From Brevibacterium sp. CCUG 69071 (GTDB lineage: Bacteria > Actinomycetota > Actinomycetes > Actinomycetales > Brevibacteriaceae): a DNA stretch of 64,000 nucleotides. The stretch covers positions 434,001-498,000 of the forward strand of contig NZ_PGFV01000002.1 of the NCBI RefSeq assembly GCF_021023135.1, read 5' to 3'. Below are positions 25,641 to 35,124 of the stretch, in pieces. A program made the translations under genes and the position numbers. The number at the start of each line of letters is the position of its first letter. Position 1 is the stretch's first letter. The notes under the pieces are model-generated. The model saw only the letters and a list, made by a program, of their open reading frames with translations, was not told the DNA's origin and made no database searches.

Positions 25641-27152
25641 ATGCTCAACACAGTGCTCAGACGCAGCACCGCAATCACACGCAGCAGCGCACCCAAACGC
25701 AGTACCGCACCCAGCCCGACGACCACCTCGGCGCCGGTGAAGCGGATCCTCGCGCTCATCACGATCACCGGACTGCTCGCCGCGGTCCTCGGGCTGACCA
25801 CGACGATGCTCAACCCGGCCCCCGCCGAGGCGGCCCCCAAGGTGTCCGTGTCCGGCACCGCCAAGGCCGACGGGGAGTCATCCCTCGACCTCTCGGGCTC
25901 GGGATTCCAGTCCGTCGAGGGCGGATTCGGCGGGATCTACGTCCTCTTCGGCTGGGTCGACGACACCTCCGGCGGTTGGCGTCCGAGCAAGGGCGGGGCG
26001 ACCGGCACGAACTACCGCTACGTCTACGACGACGAGACCAAGCCGGCGGGATATCAGCTCTTCGTCACCTTCCCTGGATCGTCGACGGCATATGCGGCCA
26101 ACGGCGGCGAGATCGCGTCGAACGGCACCTGGAGCGGAACGATCAAAGTCCCCGGTGAGAAGTTCACGACCTACGACCGTGCCCAGAACGAGACCGAGGT
26201 CGACTGCGCCGAGGTGCAGTGCGGGATCATCACGATCGGCGCCCACGGCGTGGTCAACGCCAACAACGAATCCTTCACCCCCGTCGACTTCTCGAACTCA
26301 GGTGCCGCCTCGGGCGGAGACGCCGAGAAGGAGGAGAAGTCCGCGGGGGATGACGAGAAGAAGGACGAGGCTGCGACCGAGAACGACACCGACACCGAGG
26401 CGGCGCCTGCGGCCTCGAGCGGCGGATCGGGCGGTGCGCAGACCGAGAACACCGGTGCCGCTCCGGCCGTTGCGCCGGTGGCCAGCGAACCGCCGATCAG
26501 GGATTCGTGGCTGATCTTCTTCGCCGTCCTCGCCGGAGTCCTCGTGCTCGGGTCGATCATCGCAATCGGGCTGGGCTTCGGCATCGGCGGTTATCTCGCG
26601 GCGAAGAGTCTGCTGCTCGGCGTCAGTCCGGCCGCGATGGAGAAGGAACGTGACCGGCGGGAGAAGAAGCGGATCAGAACCAAGCACAAGCTGCAGAAGC
26701 GCCGGATCAAGATGCAGCGCCGGAAGCAGTTGCAGCTGGCCAAGCTCGAACGCAGCTCCGAGAAGGCCGTGGCACAGACCAGCCACCAGGGCGCGGATGC
26801 CGGCAACGGCAAACTGTCGCCCCAGGTCATCGCCTTCTTCGAGGACGAGAACAGGGCGCCGGGGCAGGGTTCGAGCTCCGCCCAGCGCAATGCGGATGCC
26901 GACCAGCGCAACGCGGATGCCGGTCGACGCGACGAGGACTATCCGCCGGCACCGAGCTTCTTCACCGGCGGGTCGGCCGCGGACAACGGCGGATCGGCCC
27001 AAGGCGGCGGGTCAGGCGGCGACCCGGATCCCGAGGAGCGGAAGGACACTCGCGTGCTCACCCACGTACCCGCGGACAGTGCCGAGCGCTCTGATGCCGC
27101 TGCGCCCTCGGATGAACCACTGACGACGAGCTTCCCGACGACGAAACCATGA
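25641..27152 (+). CDS. Bitopic surface protein of the heme island with a long cytoplasmic tail
   Basis: 503 residues of unknown function. A signal sequence (about 34-65, ending AEAAP) is followed by a beta-rich extracellular domain to about 215 (LSGSGFQSVEGGFGGIYVLF) with Cys189 and Cys194 in DCAEVQCGIITIGAHG, suggesting an Ig-like heme-associated domain. A Glu/Lys/Ala linker leads to one transmembrane segment (289-327). About 175 cytoplasmic residues remain: a very basic stretch at 334-372, then a disordered Ser/Gly/Asp-rich tail. The position between hmuV and the second HtaA-type gene suggests a role in passing heme to HmuT or in assembling the surface complex. It overlaps the next gene by 4 nt. 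Confidence 0.75.
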   Translation: MLNTVLRRSTAITRSSAPKRSTAPSPTTTSAPVKRILALITITGLLAAVLGLTTTMLNPAPAEAAPKVSVSGTAKADGESSLDLSGSGFQSVEGGFGGIYVLFGWVDDTSGGWRPSKGGATGTNYRYVYDDETKPAGYQLFVTFPGSSTAYAANGGEIASNGTWSGTIKVPGEKFTTYDRAQNETEVDCAEVQCGIITIGAHGVVNANNESFTPVDFSNSGAASGGDAEKEEKSAGDDEKKDEAATENDTDTEAAPAASSGGSGGAQTENTGAAPAVAPVASEPPIRDSWLIFFAVLAGVLVLGSIIAIGLGFGIGGYLAAKSLLLGVSPAAMEKERDRREKKRIRTKHKLQKRRIKMQRRKQLQLAKLERSSEKAVAQTSHQGADAGNGKLSPQVIAFFEDENRAPGQGSSSAQRNADADQRNADAGRRDEDYPPAPSFFTGGSAADNGGSAQGGGSGGDPDPEERKDTRVLTHVPADSAERSDAAAPSDEPLTTSFPTTKP

Positions 27153-29509
27153 CACGGCCACGGACCGTCCCGCGGGACGAGAACGGATCACGATCGACGA
27201 TGAACACTGCACTCTCCTCCCTTGCGCGGAGGTCGCTCGTGCGCTCGGCCGCCGGGGTGGCGGCGCTCGGGCTGCTCGGCTTCGGCCTCACTGCCCCCGT
27301 GCAGGCGATGACCGCGCCGTATTCGACGCCGCAGAACACCACGACGACCGACCCCGCCGACGATCCGGGTGAAGATGCCGACGGTCCCCGCGACATCGAC
27401 GATGCCGTCTTCGAATGGTCGGTCAACGACGAGTCGACCGGCGGATCCTACTTCGGCGGGTGCAACTTCCTTGCCGCCGGCGAGGCCGGTGACTCGGGAA
27501 TGGCCCGGATCTGGACGAAGGACGACGCGGGAAAGCAGTTCAAGACAGACGAGTCGGGAAACTTCACCGAGGGAAATGTCTCGATCGTTAAGGAGAATGA
27601 CCAGTACTCGACTTTCGCCACTCGCTGCGCCACAGCGGACGGCAATTCGGTGAACAACAAGACCAACGCCGAGGCGGCGAACAACCACACCGGTGACCAC
27701 GTTCGGATCGACAACGGTGCAGGAAAGGTCGATCCAGAGACGAATTCCGTAACGATCCAGTGGGAGGGTTCGTGGACCTTCGCCTACTACGGCGGAATGA
27801 CCTACTGGACCATCACCAATCCGAAGCTAGAGGTCAAGGACGGCAAGGGCGTCATCACCGGCACCTATTCCGGCTACGGCACGGACATGGACGATATGAG
27901 CAAATGGGAGGCGCTCAAACCCGTCGCCGGCAACATTGTCGAGATCCAGAAGGGATCGGTCGACGTCACCGAGAAGGGCTTCACATTCCTCCCCGACTAT
28001 CTCGGTGTCGCAACCGACACAGCTGGCCGCAATCCTCAGGACAAGAAGACCGCAGAGAACGAATCCTGGTGGGGCGCCATGCCTCAGGACTGGATCGACT
28101 TCAACGTCAGGACCGGTCAGGACTCCTATTGGTACACCACGGCCGGTGCGAAGACCTCGATCCAGCCCCGGAAGACGGCCAATGAGCTCACTGTCACGTA
28201 CGACGAACCAGTCGACAAGCCCGACGACGGCGACCACCCGGAGCCGCCCGGACCCGCCCCGAAGGAACCCGATGATCCGGGAGATGACGACGGCAAGGAC
28301 GACGACAAGAAGAATGCCGGCGGCGATGGAACTGCGACTCTGTACTGGTCGCTCAACCAGGAAGCCAACGGCGGTGCCTTCTACGGGGGCTGCAACTTCC
28401 TATCGGCCGGCAAGTCGAAGGACTCGGGCAGCGCACGCGTCTGGCCTTCCGGGGGCGGCGGATTCTACAAGTCGAATTCCGGCAACGTGACGATCCAGAA
28501 GCCGACAGGATCCACATTCAGGGAAGCCTCCTGGGACTCCAGGTGCCTCGACGCGACGGGCGAAACAGTCTCGACCTCCCGCAAGGGTTCGTGGACGCAG
28601 TCCCGGGTGGCCATCAAGGACGGCGAAGTCAGTGAGACCGACTCCGGGGTCACCGTGCAGTGGAAGGGCAGCTTCACCGTCGCCTTCTACGGCGGCATGA
28701 CCTACTGGTCGGCCACCGACCCCAAGCTCGAGGTCGACTCGAATGGCAAGAGCACTCTCGTCGCCGATCTCAGCGGCTACGGAGCCGACATGTTCGACTC
28801 CTCGAAGTGGATCACGCTCGAACCCGAATCGATCACGATGGCGAACTTCAAGAACATCGACATCGACGCCCTCCTCGATGACGGGCACATCACGGCCACG
28901 CCCGACTACCTCGGCTTGAAGTACGACAACAAGGGCAAGGAAGGATCGTCGGGCAGTTCGGTCGGCGGTGCCGATGAGAACGCCTCGGCGCAGGCGGAGA
29001 AGAACGGTGAGAACGCCGACATCTGGGGTGCGTTCCCGCAGAGCTTCGTCGACTTCCAGCACAAGACCGGCCAGTACTCGTACTGGTTCACCTCGGGTGG
29101 GGTGCGTGACCCCTACAAGCCGGCCGAACCGATGACCATCTCGCTCGGAGACTACGAACCGGGAGCCGGAGACTACGAGGCGGCGGCCGGCAGCGGAACG
29201 CCTGGGCAAGGTGCCGGCGGTTCCGGTGGAGGCCAGTCCGGAGCCGGCCAGGGAAGTGGAACCGGAGCCGGCGGCTCCAGCGGCGGGTCCGGGAGATCTG
29301 CTGACAAGGCCGATGCGAAGAAGGATTCGGAAGTCGATGACGAGACTGTCTTCGCCCAGGAAGCCGAAGAAGCACGCGCGGCATCCGAGGTTCCCGTGCG
29401 CGCCTGGATCGCCATGGGCACCGGTCTCGCAGTGGCCGTCGTCGCCGGGTTCGGAATCCGTTCGGGAATCCGCCGCAGCATCGGACTCGACCCCACCGAC
29501 TTGAGCTGA
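27149..29509 (+). CDS. Membrane-anchored protein with two HtaA-type heme-binding domains
   Basis: 786 residues. The signal peptide ends near residue 53 (APVQA). Domain 1 (about 85-342) is very similar to the domain of the LPXTG protein at 19672; domain 2 (about 395-660) is more distant. Each has a Cys pair (105/160 and 415/466) and the YGGMTYW segment (214-220 and 514-520). A charged Pro/Asp linker separates them. After a Gly/Ser stalk, one transmembrane helix near 750-770 and a short Arg-rich tail anchor the protein, without LPXTG. Probably a heme receptor or relay to HmuT. The ATG at 27149 overlaps the previous stop; ATG 27200 would give a more ordinary signal peptide. Confidence 0.84.
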   Translation: MTRPRTVPRDENGSRSTMNTALSSLARRSLVRSAAGVAALGLLGFGLTAPVQAMTAPYSTPQNTTTTDPADDPGEDADGPRDIDDAVFEWSVNDESTGGSYFGGCNFLAAGEAGDSGMARIWTKDDAGKQFKTDESGNFTEGNVSIVKENDQYSTFATRCATADGNSVNNKTNAEAANNHTGDHVRIDNGAGKVDPETNSVTIQWEGSWTFAYYGGMTYWTITNPKLEVKDGKGVITGTYSGYGTDMDDMSKWEALKPVAGNIVEIQKGSVDVTEKGFTFLPDYLGVATDTAGRNPQDKKTAENESWWGAMPQDWIDFNVRTGQDSYWYTTAGAKTSIQPRKTANELTVTYDEPVDKPDDGDHPEPPGPAPKEPDDPGDDDGKDDDKKNAGGDGTATLYWSLNQEANGGAFYGGCNFLSAGKSKDSGSARVWPSGGGGFYKSNSGNVTIQKPTGSTFREASWDSRCLDATGETVSTSRKGSWTQSRVAIKDGEVSETDSGVTVQWKGSFTVAFYGGMTYWSATDPKLEVDSNGKSTLVADLSGYGADMFDSSKWITLEPESITMANFKNIDIDALLDDGHITATPDYLGLKYDNKGKEGSSGSSVGGADENASAQAEKNGENADIWGAFPQSFVDFQHKTGQYSYWFTSGGVRDPYKPAEPMTISLGDYEPGAGDYEAAAGSGTPGQGAGGSGGGQSGAGQGSGTGAGGSSGGSGRSADKADAKKDSEVDDETVFAQEAEEARAASEVPVRAWIAMGTGLAVAVVAGFGIRSGIRRSIGLDPTDLS

Positions 29510-29532
29510 GCGGACTCTCAGCAACGGCGGAG

Positions 29533-29575
29533 ATGGGCTCGGATCACGGTTGTTCGCACCGTGATCCGAGCCCAT
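29533..29575 (+). terminator. Terminator at the right end of the heme operon
   Basis: A perfect 18-bp stem (ATGGGCTCGGATCACGGT and complement) with a 7-nt loop begins 23 nt after the stop of the two-domain HtaA-type gene. Confidence 0.75.
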
Positions 29576-29594
29576 CGACGTGCAGACCAAAGGG

Positions 29595-29606
29595 TAGGCT
29601 GGAGAC
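29595..29606 (+). promoter_or_regulatory. Leaderless-type -10 element of the aldo/keto reductase gene
   Basis: TAGGCT (29595-29600), then GGAGAC, then ATG at 29607. The GGAG is too close to the ATG to act as a ribosome binding site. Confidence 0.45.
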
Positions 29607-30557
29607 ATGACACGAGTGCAATTGGCAGACACCGATCTTATGGTCCATCCTCTTCAGCTGGGTGGCAATCCCTTCGGCTGGGGAGCGGATCGGGAACAGA
29701 GCTTCGCAGTCCTCGACGCCTATGCCGAAGCGGGCGGAAACTTCATCGACACCGCCGATGCCTATTCCGTCTGGGTCGAAGGCAACTCGGGCGGAGAATC
29801 GGAGACCATCATCGGCGAATGGATGAAGGCCCGCGGCAACCGCGACGAGATGGTCATCGCCACCAAGGTCGGCATGCATCCGAAGCACAAGGGACTCGAC
29901 CCGGCCAATATCCGCGACTGCATCGACTCCTCGCTGCGCCGTCTGGGCACCGACCGCATCGACCTCTACTACGCGCACCTCGATGATGAGGACGTCGACC
30001 AGGTCGCCGTCGCGGAGACCTTCGACGCCCTCGTGCGATCCGGCAAGGTCAGCTACCTCGGAGCATCGAACTTCAGCCTCGAACGCCTGCAGTCGGCTAG
30101 GCGGGTCAGCGCGAAGTATTCGCTCGCCTGCTATCGGGTCGTCCAGGACCGCTACAACCTCGTCTCCCGTGGAGCCGTCGATGAGCAGAAGCAGGCGTAT
30201 CTGCGCAGCGAAGGCATCGCCGAACTGCCCTTCCACTCCCTGGCCTCCGGCTTCCTCACCGGCAAGCACACCGGAGGCGACGCCACGGGCAGCGTGCGCG
30301 GCGAACGGGTGGCCGATTTCCTCGAGAACCAGGAGGCGCTGCGCACCCTGGAGATCCTCGACGATGTGGCCGCTGCCCACAATGCGAGCCTGACTGCAAC
30401 CGCCATCGCCTGGCAGCTCAGCCACGATTTCATCCCCTCGACGATCGCCTCTGCGAGGGTGCCCGAACAGCTCACCGAACTGCTGGTCGGAACCGAACTG
30501 GAACTCAGCCACGACGAGATCTCGGCGCTCGGCAGCGCCTGGGCGGAGGAATCATGA
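29607..30557 (+). CDS. Aldo/keto reductase
   Basis: NADPH-dependent oxidoreductase with a TIM-barrel fold, 316 residues. The catalytic tetrad is visible as Asp48 (FIDTAD), Tyr53, Lys87 (IATKVG) and His124 (YYAHLDDE). The NADP-binding C-terminal part (STIASARVPEQLTELL) is also typical. The substrate is unknown. It starts a three-gene transcript with the SRPBCC-like gene and tsaD, each overlapping the next by 4 nt, so its promoter probably now drives tsaD. Confidence 0.87.
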   Translation: MTRVQLADTDLMVHPLQLGGNPFGWGADREQSFAVLDAYAEAGGNFIDTADAYSVWVEGNSGGESETIIGEWMKARGNRDEMVIATKVGMHPKHKGLDPANIRDCIDSSLRRLGTDRIDLYYAHLDDEDVDQVAVAETFDALVRSGKVSYLGASNFSLERLQSARRVSAKYSLACYRVVQDRYNLVSRGAVDEQKQAYLRSEGIAELPFHSLASGFLTGKHTGGDATGSVRGERVADFLENQEALRTLEILDDVAAAHNASLTATAIAWQLSHDFIPSTIASARVPEQLTELLVGTELELSHDEISALGSAWAEES

Positions 30558-31135
30558 CCACCACAAGCCCGCGCCTGGTCACCTGGGAGAACGGCACCGA
30601 CCTCGTCATCGAGCTGCCGCTCGACGTCGAACCCGCAGCGGTCTGGGCGAAGCTGACCGACAGGGAAGAGGCCGGCACCTGGTTCGCCCCCTTCCGTGTC
30701 GAGAGCCCCGACGGCGAACCGGACGAGGACTCCGAAACGGAGAGCGACACGGATCCCACCGAAGACACGGATTCCGCGGGTGACGCGAACCCACGCATCA
30801 CCTTCGACCTGGGGGAGGCGCAGCTGGAAGGCGTCATCCTCAGCAGCGAGGTCGAGGACCACGTGCTCGTCGAACTCGACGATTTCGGCGTGCTCGGCTT
30901 CCAGCTTCTGCCCCTCGAACTCACCGACGGTGCCGCGACCCTCCTCGTCTTCACCCAGTCGGCTCCCGATGTCGAGAGCGCCCGGCTCAAGGCCGCCGAC
31001 TTCGGTCCGATGTGGGACACCCATCTGCGCCTCTTCGCCCGCAGCTTCGGCCTCGAGGTGACCGAGGCGAGCGAACCCGAGCTGCTCGAACGATACGCCG
31101 ACCTCGAACTCGAGGACGGCAGGGACGCCGAATGA
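30554..31135 (+). CDS. SRPBCC/AHSA1-like domain protein
   Basis: 193 residues with weak resemblance to the START/Bet v1-like (SRPBCC) fold: an N-terminal strand and helix ([20 protein letters not shown]), central strands ([28 protein letters not shown]) and a long C-terminal helix. Residues 51-80 are an Asp/Glu/Thr/Ser low-complexity insertion. No catalytic residues are recognisable. Tight overlap with the aldo/keto reductase and with tsaD suggests simple co-expression. Fold assignment is tentative. Confidence 0.6.
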   Translation: MTTTSPRLVTWENGTDLVIELPLDVEPAAVWAKLTDREEAGTWFAPFRVESPDGEPDEDSETESDTDPTEDTDSAGDANPRITFDLGEAQLEGVILSSEVEDHVLVELDDFGVLGFQLLPLELTDGAATLLVFTQSAPDVESARLKAADFGPMWDTHLRLFARSFGLEVTEASEPELLERYADLELEDGRDAE

Positions 31136-32211
31136 GCGAACCGCTCGTTCTCGGCATCGAATCTTCATGTGACGAGACCGGAGTCGGGATCGTCCGTGGG
31201 CGGACGCTGCTGACGAACACGGTCTCCTCCTCGATGGACGAACACGTCCGCTTCGGCGGGGTCGTCCCCGAGGTCGCCTCCAGGGCCCATGTGCAGGCGA
31301 TCGGCCCCGCAATCGCCTCGGCGTGTGATGAAGCCGGCATCGAACTCGGCGACCTTGACGCGATCGCGGTCACCGCGGGCCCCGGACTCAGCGGCGCCCT
31401 GATGGTCGGAGTCGGTGCGGCCAAGGGACTCGGCGCGGCGCTGAACCTGCCGCTCTACGGAGTCAACCACCTCGCCGCGCACGTGGCCGTCGACCTCGTC
31501 GCCGAGGACATCGACGGACTGACCACGCCGACGATCGCACTCCTGGTCTCCGGCGGGCACACGGAGATCCTGCGCATCGGCGATGTCGTCGACGACATCG
31601 AACTCCTCGGCGCCACCATCGATGACGCCGCCGGCGAGGCCTTCGACAAGACCGCCCGACTGCTCGGGCTGAACTATCCGGGCGGACCGAACATCTCGAA
31701 GGCCGCCCTCGGACTGCTCGACGGCACCGGGACCCCCGGGGATCGCTCCCTGGTGCGGTTCCCCCGCGGGCTCGCGAAGAAGCAGGACCTCAGGGACCCC
31801 GACCGCCGGTACAACTTCTCCTTCTCCGGGCTCAAGACCGCGGCTCTGCGGGAAGTCACGAAGGCCGAGACGCTGGGTGCGGACCTGCGGGTGGCCGACA
31901 TCGCCGCCGGATTCGAAGACGCCGTCGTCGACGTGCTCGTGACCAAGACGCTGCTGGCCGCGGCAGACACCGGCATCGACCACATCGTGCTCGGCGGGGG
32001 AGTCGCGGCGAACACACACCTGCGTGAGGTGCTCGCGGACAGATGCGCCGAGGCGGGCGTGCGTCTGCGCGTGCCGCCGCTCAAGCTATGCACCGACAAT
32101 GGCGCGATGGTCGCCGCGCTCGGCGCCGAACTCGTCTCCCGCGGCATCGGACCCAGCGACCTCTCCTTCGCTGCCGTCTCCTCTCTGGATGTGGACCATG
32201 TCCTCGTCTGA
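31132..32211 (+). CDS. tsaD: tRNA t6A37 threonylcarbamoyltransferase TsaD
   Basis: Catalytic subunit that transfers the threonylcarbamoyl group to A37 of ANN-decoding tRNAs. The 359-residue product starts [19 protein letters not shown]. Metal and nucleotide signatures are present: GVNHLAAHV (HxxxH), [10 protein letters not shown], the [10 protein letters not shown] loop and [13 protein letters not shown]. The ATG at 31132 overlaps the previous stop; the frame is open further upstream but those residues do not belong to the family. Its usual neighbours tsaE-tsaB-rimI lie 12.5 kb upstream. Confidence 0.96.
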   Translation: MSEPLVLGIESSCDETGVGIVRGRTLLTNTVSSSMDEHVRFGGVVPEVASRAHVQAIGPAIASACDEAGIELGDLDAIAVTAGPGLSGALMVGVGAAKGLGAALNLPLYGVNHLAAHVAVDLVAEDIDGLTTPTIALLVSGGHTEILRIGDVVDDIELLGATIDDAAGEAFDKTARLLGLNYPGGPNISKAALGLLDGTGTPGDRSLVRFPRGLAKKQDLRDPDRRYNFSFSGLKTAALREVTKAETLGADLRVADIAAGFEDAVVDVLVTKTLLAAADTGIDHIVLGGGVAANTHLREVLADRCAEAGVRLRVPPLKLCTDNGAMVAALGAELVSRGIGPSDLSFAAVSSLDVDHVLV

Positions 32212-32752
32212 GAGCCCGGACCGCGAGGCCGCGGAGCAGAACGCACAGGCGGCGAACTCGACGCGACTGCCTGCGGGGCGACCGCCTCGGCGATCGGGTG
32301 ACGGATGGACGTGGGGCTCCGACGGGCGGAAGCACTGGGGACTCAACGGCGCCGCCGGCCTCATGCTCCTCGACCCCGAGCAGGGAATCCTCATGCAGCA
32401 CCGCGCCCTGTGGTCGGTCGAAGGCGGCACCTGGGGCTTCCCCGGCGGCGCCCGCGACCTCGGCGAATCCGCGATCGATGCGGCGATCCGCGAGTCCTGG
32501 GAGGAAGCCGGGGTCCCGGATCCGGACGGGGAGGGGATCGAGATCCTCGAGACCCATGTCCTCGACCTCGGCGACTGGTCCTACACCACGGTCATCGCCC
32601 GCACCCTGCGGCACTTCGACCCGGTCATCAACGATCCGGAGAGCATCCAGCTCTCCTGGGTGCCGATCGAGAGCCTCGACGACTACGAGCTGCACTCGGG
32701 GGTCGCCTCGGCGCTGCCGCGGCTGCTGGAGATGCTGCGCCCGCACCTGTGA
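32198..32752 (+). CDS. NUDIX hydrolase
   Basis: 184-residue hydrolase of nucleoside diphosphates linked to another moiety. A complete Nudix box spans [20 protein letters not shown] plus EAGV, matching Gx5Ex7REUxEExGU exactly. The N-terminal 40 or so residues are hydrophilic ([22 protein letters not shown]). The start is the ATG at 32198, overlapping the tsaD 3' end by 14 nt; an ATG at 32189 is also possible. Physiological substrate unknown. Confidence 0.82.
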   Translation: MSSSESPDREAAEQNAQAANSTRLPAGRPPRRSGDGWTWGSDGRKHWGLNGAAGLMLLDPEQGILMQHRALWSVEGGTWGFPGGARDLGESAIDAAIRESWEEAGVPDPDGEGIEILETHVLDLGDWSYTTVIARTLRHFDPVINDPESIQLSWVPIESLDDYELHSGVASALPRLLEMLRPHL

Positions 32753-32846
32753 GGTGAGTCGGTCCGCCGACGAACGGGCTGCGTGTCCAAACACGCGTGT
32801 GCACCGCCGTGACTGGACGTGCAGCCTGTGTCTCGACGAACGGGCT

Positions 32847-33974
32847 CTAGGTGTACGAGGTCCGCAGCTCCCTGATCAGGGAACGGGTCACCTCGGTGAG
32901 GGAACCGGTCGAGGCGAACACCTTCTGCAGGCGCTGATAGGCCACCCCGCGCTCGACGATCGTCGTGATCGAGCCCAACTCCTCGAGGCAGCCGAGGCGT
33001 TCGGCCACTGGGGTCAGCCGTTCGACCTCGTCGGCGAGGCATTCGGTGACGAGGCGCTCATCGGCCGCGGCGTTCTCGATGATGATCGCGTCCATGCCGT
33101 AGCGGGCGGCGCGCCATTTGTTCTCGTCGTGGAACCAGTCGGGCATCCGCGGCAGGGTCTCCCCGGCGTCGAGGCGCTCCGAGAGATCGTCGACGAGGCA
33201 CTGGATGAGCGCCGTGATCGCCACGATCTCCTCGAGGGTCGGCAGTCCGTCGCAGACCCTGACCTCGACGGTGCCCCAGTGCGGTGCGGGGCGGATGTCC
33301 CAGCGGATCTCGTTGATGTGGTCGATGATGCCGGTGGTGAGCATGTCGTCGACGTACTTCTCGTAGTCGGCCCACTCCTCGAACTGGAACGGCAGTCCGG
33401 CGGTCGGCAGCTGCTGGAACATCATCGCCCGGTTCGAGGCGTAGCCGGTGTCCGTGCCGCCCCAGAACGGGGAGGACGCGGAGAGCGCCTGCAGGTGGGG
33501 GACGTAGGCGAGGAGGGCGCCGATGATCGGCAGCACTTTGTCGCGTGAGTCGATGCCGACATGGACGTGGACACCGAAGATGAGCATGTTCCGACCCCAC
33601 CACTGGGTGCGATCGACGAGCTCGAGGTAACGGTCTTTGGCCCTGACCTCCTGCGACTGCCACTGCGCGAAGGGGTGGGTGCCGGCGGACATGAGCTCGA
33701 CCCCGCGGGCCTCGGTGAGGGTGCGCAGGGCGCCCATGGAAACGGCCAAGTCCTCGGCGATTCCGGCGACCTGGGTGTGGACTCCGGTGACGAGTTCGAT
33801 GGTGTTCGTCAGCATCTCGCCGACGATCTGCTTCTCGAACGCCGGCGCGTGTTCGGCGACATCGGCCAGCAGCGTCTCAGCGGCAGGGGTCAGATCAAGG
33901 CTCTCACCATCCAGGAGAGCCAGTTCCCACTCGACGCCGAGGGTGGAGCGGGGTGAACGTGCGAAATCGACCAT
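32847..33974 (-). CDS. Carboxylate-amine ligase, YbdK/glutamate-cysteine ligase 2 family
   Basis: ATP-dependent ligase of the GCS2 family, 375 residues, the normal length. Family landmarks are LGVEWELALLD at the N-terminus, the EMLTNTIELVTGVH segment, FGVHVHVGID with its paired histidines and PHWGTVEVRVCDGLPT. YbdK shows weak glutamate-cysteine ligase activity; the true substrate in actinobacteria, which mostly use mycothiol, is unclear. A TAAGAT box lies 6 nt upstream of the ATG. It lies downstream of the polyol ABC ATPase but has its own promoter. Confidence 0.87.
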   Translation of the reverse strand: MVDFARSPRSTLGVEWELALLDGESLDLTPAAETLLADVAEHAPAFEKQIVGEMLTNTIELVTGVHTQVAGIAEDLAVSMGALRTLTEARGVELMSAGTHPFAQWQSQEVRAKDRYLELVDRTQWWGRNMLIFGVHVHVGIDSRDKVLPIIGALLAYVPHLQALSASSPFWGGTDTGYASNRAMMFQQLPTAGLPFQFEEWADYEKYVDDMLTTGIIDHINEIRWDIRPAPHWGTVEVRVCDGLPTLEEIVAITALIQCLVDDLSERLDAGETLPRMPDWFHDENKWRAARYGMDAIIIENAAADERLVTECLADEVERLTPVAERLGCLEELGSITTIVERGVAYQRLQKVFASTGSLTEVTRSLIRELRTSYT

Positions 33975-33986
33975 GGGTCGATCTTA
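33975..33986 (-). promoter_or_regulatory. Leaderless-type -10 element of the carboxylate-amine ligase gene
   Basis: On the minus strand TAAGAT (33986-33981), CGACCC, then the ATG at 33974. Confidence 0.45.
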
Positions 33987-34018
33987 ATGGTGCGCAGTCC
34001 ATTTGCCCGACTGCGACG

Positions 34019-35116
34019 TCACGCTGCCGCGTCGACCGCGTCGCTGAGCCGAGCCCCGGACTGCGAGTCGAAGAGGTGGATGCGGGAGATCTCCGGCACC
34101 ACCCGCACCGTGTCGTTCCGTGAGACCTGCGTGCGGCCGCCGACCCGGGAGACGATGGCCGAATCGATGCCCGGTTCGCTCGCCGTCCCGTGCACATAGG
34201 CATCGGCGCCGAGCTCCTCGACGAGATCCACCCGCACCTCGAGCCCGCCGGAGTCCTCGATGCGGAAGTCCTCGGGGCGCACCCCGAGGGTGACGCTCTC
34301 ACCGGTCAGCTCGGATCGTTGAGTGTCCGTGAGGCGGATCGAAGTCTCGCCGAGGCGGATCGCCCCGTCAGTCACGGGCAGTTCGATGAGGTTCATCGCC
34401 GGGGAACCCATGAACCCGGCGACGAAGAGATTGGCCGGGTGATCGTAGAGCGCCCGCGGGGTGTCGACCTGCTGCAGTCGACCGTCGGCGAGCACGGCGA
34501 CCCGGTCGCCCATGGTCATCGCCTCGACCTGATCGTGGGTGACGTAGACGGTGGTGACGCCGAGGCGGCGGGTCAGGGAGGCGATCTGCGCACGGGTCTG
34601 GACCCGCAGCTTGGCATCGAGGTTCGACAGCGGCTCGTCCATGAGGAACACCTGCGGGGACCGTACGATCGCCCGCCCCATGGCCACGCGCTGCCGCTGA
34701 CCGCCGGAGAGGGCTTTCGGCTTCCGGTCGAGGTAGGGTTCGAGGTCGAGCAGACGCGCGGCCTCCCGCACCCGCTCCTCCCGGTCGGACTTGGACACGC
34801 CGGCGATCTTCAGCGCAAACGCCATGTTCTCCCCGACGGTCATGTGCGGGTAGAGAGCGTAGTTCTGGAACACCATCGCGATGTCCCTCTCCCGCGGAGA
34901 CAGACCCGTGACGTCGTCCTCACCGATCCTGATGTGCCCGCCGTCGACGGGCTCGAGGCCCGCGAGCATCCGCAGGGTGGTGGACTTCCCACACCCGGAG
35001 GGGCCGACGAGGACGAGGAATTCGCCATCGGCGATATCCAGGCTGATCTCGTCGACGGAGGGAGTGAGCGCCTCTGGGTACTGGCGCATTGCCTTATCGA
35101 AGCTGACTGTTGCCAT
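34019..35116 (-). CDS. Sugar/polyol ABC transporter ATP-binding protein, MalK/UgpC type
   Basis: 365-residue ATPase for a carbohydrate importer. Walker A GPSGCGKST, signature LSGGQRQRVAMGRA, Walker B VFLMDEPLSNLDAKLR and the switch VTHDQVEAMT are all present, followed by the C-terminal regulatory OB domain typical of MalK (LGVRPEDFRIED). It belongs with the binding protein and permeases at 37926-41271, encoded divergently. The start MATVSFDK at 35116 follows the xylulokinase stop by 8 nt. It is the last gene of the leftward regulator-kinase-ATPase operon. Confidence 0.92.
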   Translation of the reverse strand: MATVSFDKAMRQYPEALTPSVDEISLDIADGEFLVLVGPSGCGKSTTLRMLAGLEPVDGGHIRIGEDDVTGLSPRERDIAMVFQNYALYPHMTVGENMAFALKIAGVSKSDREERVREAARLLDLEPYLDRKPKALSGGQRQRVAMGRAIVRSPQVFLMDEPLSNLDAKLRVQTRAQIASLTRRLGVTTVYVTHDQVEAMTMGDRVAVLADGRLQQVDTPRALYDHPANLFVAGFMGSPAMNLIELPVTDGAIRLGETSIRLTDTQRSELTGESVTLGVRPEDFRIEDSGGLEVRVDLVEELGADAYVHGTASEPGIDSAIVSRVGGRTQVSRNDTVRVVPEISRIHLFDSQSGARLSDAVDAAA

Positions 35117-35124
35117 GGTGAATC

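Noticed and set aside
18894..29509. Heme block as a mobile genomic island
   Set aside because: No integrase, transposase, tRNA or flanking repeat seen, and base composition looks like the rest. I only claim a disrupted gene order.
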